Shown here one piece after another: positions 20,529 through 20,827 of a stretch of DNA of 20,827 bases; the stretch's first letter is position 1, and every line of letters starts with the position of its first letter. The stretch is from the NCBI GenBank assembly GCA_004322375.1, contig SCUC01000074.1:1-20827 (forward strand). Reading direction: 5' to 3'. The notes beneath the pieces are model-generated. The model ran no database searches and was not told the origin of the DNA. It worked only from the letters and a program-made list of their open reading frames with translations. The position numbers and the translations under genes are program-made. Source of the stretch: Bacteroidota bacterium (GTDB taxonomy: Bacteria > Bacteroidota > Ignavibacteria > UBA10030 > SZUA-254).

Positions 20529-20827
20529 TCACTGTAAAAAAAGTCCAATCATTTCTACCGTTTGATCAAACCGTTTTTTGCTCTCAGACACTCCAGATAG
20601 ACGAACAACTATCTTCAACTCCTTTTCATCCTGCGTCAATTTCATTTTTCCTTTTGGCTGACTGCTTATCGCCTTAATAACTGACTCAAACCGCGAACTC
20701 GTTTCACCCTGTGGTTCATAATATTCCCGGTCGCTTTGCGGCGGCAGGGTGAAGGTTACCTTATCACCTTTTAATTCAATCTTCTGTAACTTCGCTCCTG
20801 TTCCGGCAATTCGTAATTCCACAATAG
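20529..20827 (-). CDS. mfd: C-terminal end of a protein, probably transcription-repair coupling factor
   Basis: The frame runs out of the window at its 5' side without a stop (the last codons read I-V before ELRIAGTGAKL), so the GTG near 20822 need not be a start. About 98 residues remain. ELRIAGTGAKLQKIELKGDK followed by VTFTLPP, then a helix with FESVIKAISSQPKGKMKL and a final FDQTVEMIGLFL, fit the regulatory C-terminal domain (D7) of Mfd. That domain has the same order of an 'L..A..LGI.KI' block, a strand, and a 'P..++L' turn. The match is by pattern only and moderate. It converges on the nuclease gene, 79 bp apart. Confidence 0.5.
   Translation of the reverse strand, partial: IVELRIAGTGAKLQKIELKGDKVTFTLPPQSDREYYEPQGETSSRFESVIKAISSQPKGKMKLTQDEKELKIVVRLSGVSESKKRFDQTVEMIGLFLQ

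Noticed and set aside
20483..20677. Small + strand frame opposite the mfd-like end
   Set aside because: Antisense to a frame with protein-like sequence that continues out of the window; no ribosome site.

Overview
The window looks like a piece of chromosome from a bacterium of moderate G+C. The Bacteroidota/Chlorobiota/Ignavibacteriota (FCB) side is my best guess, from the gene content (group 3b-type hydrogenase, fused ThrA, two-domain phosphoglucose/phosphomannose isomerase, EI/HPr without visible EII genes) and from Shine-Dalgarno sequences that are present at some genes and absent at others. That placement is inference. No rRNA or tRNA gene was seen.

Layout. (1) 1-4730, + strand: a cytoplasmic NiFe hydrogenase operon of the group 3b/sulfhydrogenase type. 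It holds a beta Fe-S subunit (cut by the left window edge), a stand-alone cyclic-nucleotide-binding-fold protein, the gamma FAD/NAD subunit, the delta small subunit, the alpha large subunit and a maturation protease. Genes overlap or nearly touch. The expected job is reversible H2 oxidation/production coupled to NAD(P)(H). (2) 4731-5500: a gene-free block full of repeats: degenerate heptamers, a 211-bp terminal-inverted-repeat element with a possible target duplication, a nested repeat, and a REP-doublet (REPIN-like) element inside its own inverted repeats. (3) 5498-7708, - strand: an A+T-rich restriction-modification island. Two small unknown genes lead into a beta-class DNA methyltransferase and an EcoO109I/PmeII-like restriction endonuclease. 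(4) 7709-8170: heptamer-repeat DNA in strict 7-bp register, with a direct repeat that includes the end of the next gene. (5) 8154-12526, - strand: a phosphoglucose/phosphomannose isomerase, then a cluster polyprenyl synthase - HPr - EI. (6) 12731-15199, +: bifunctional aspartokinase/homoserine dehydrogenase. (7) 15200-16100: a second element with the same ends as the one in block 2, carrying several hairpins; a HicBA toxin-antitoxin locus whose hicA has two frameshifts; and another REP doublet. (8) 16093-19151, - strand: alpha/beta hydrolase, TrmH-like RNA methyltransferase, EamA transporter, TPR-like protein. (9) 19496-20449, +: a protein with two membrane segments and a C-terminal PD-(D/E)xK nuclease domain, a possible defence effector. 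(10) 20529-20827, -: the C-terminal end of a protein that resembles Mfd.

Most genes are standard. The less ordinary material lies between them. Three repeat systems share the intergenic spaces: heptamer arrays, GTAG-preceded REP hairpins in inverted pairs, and elements ending in A(C/T)TGAA(A/G)TTACSC. They repeatedly touch gene ends, supplying stop codons or N-terminal codons. The best candidates for undescribed biology are the membrane-anchored nuclease, the two small genes ahead of the restriction-modification pair, and the heptamer/REP repeat systems.
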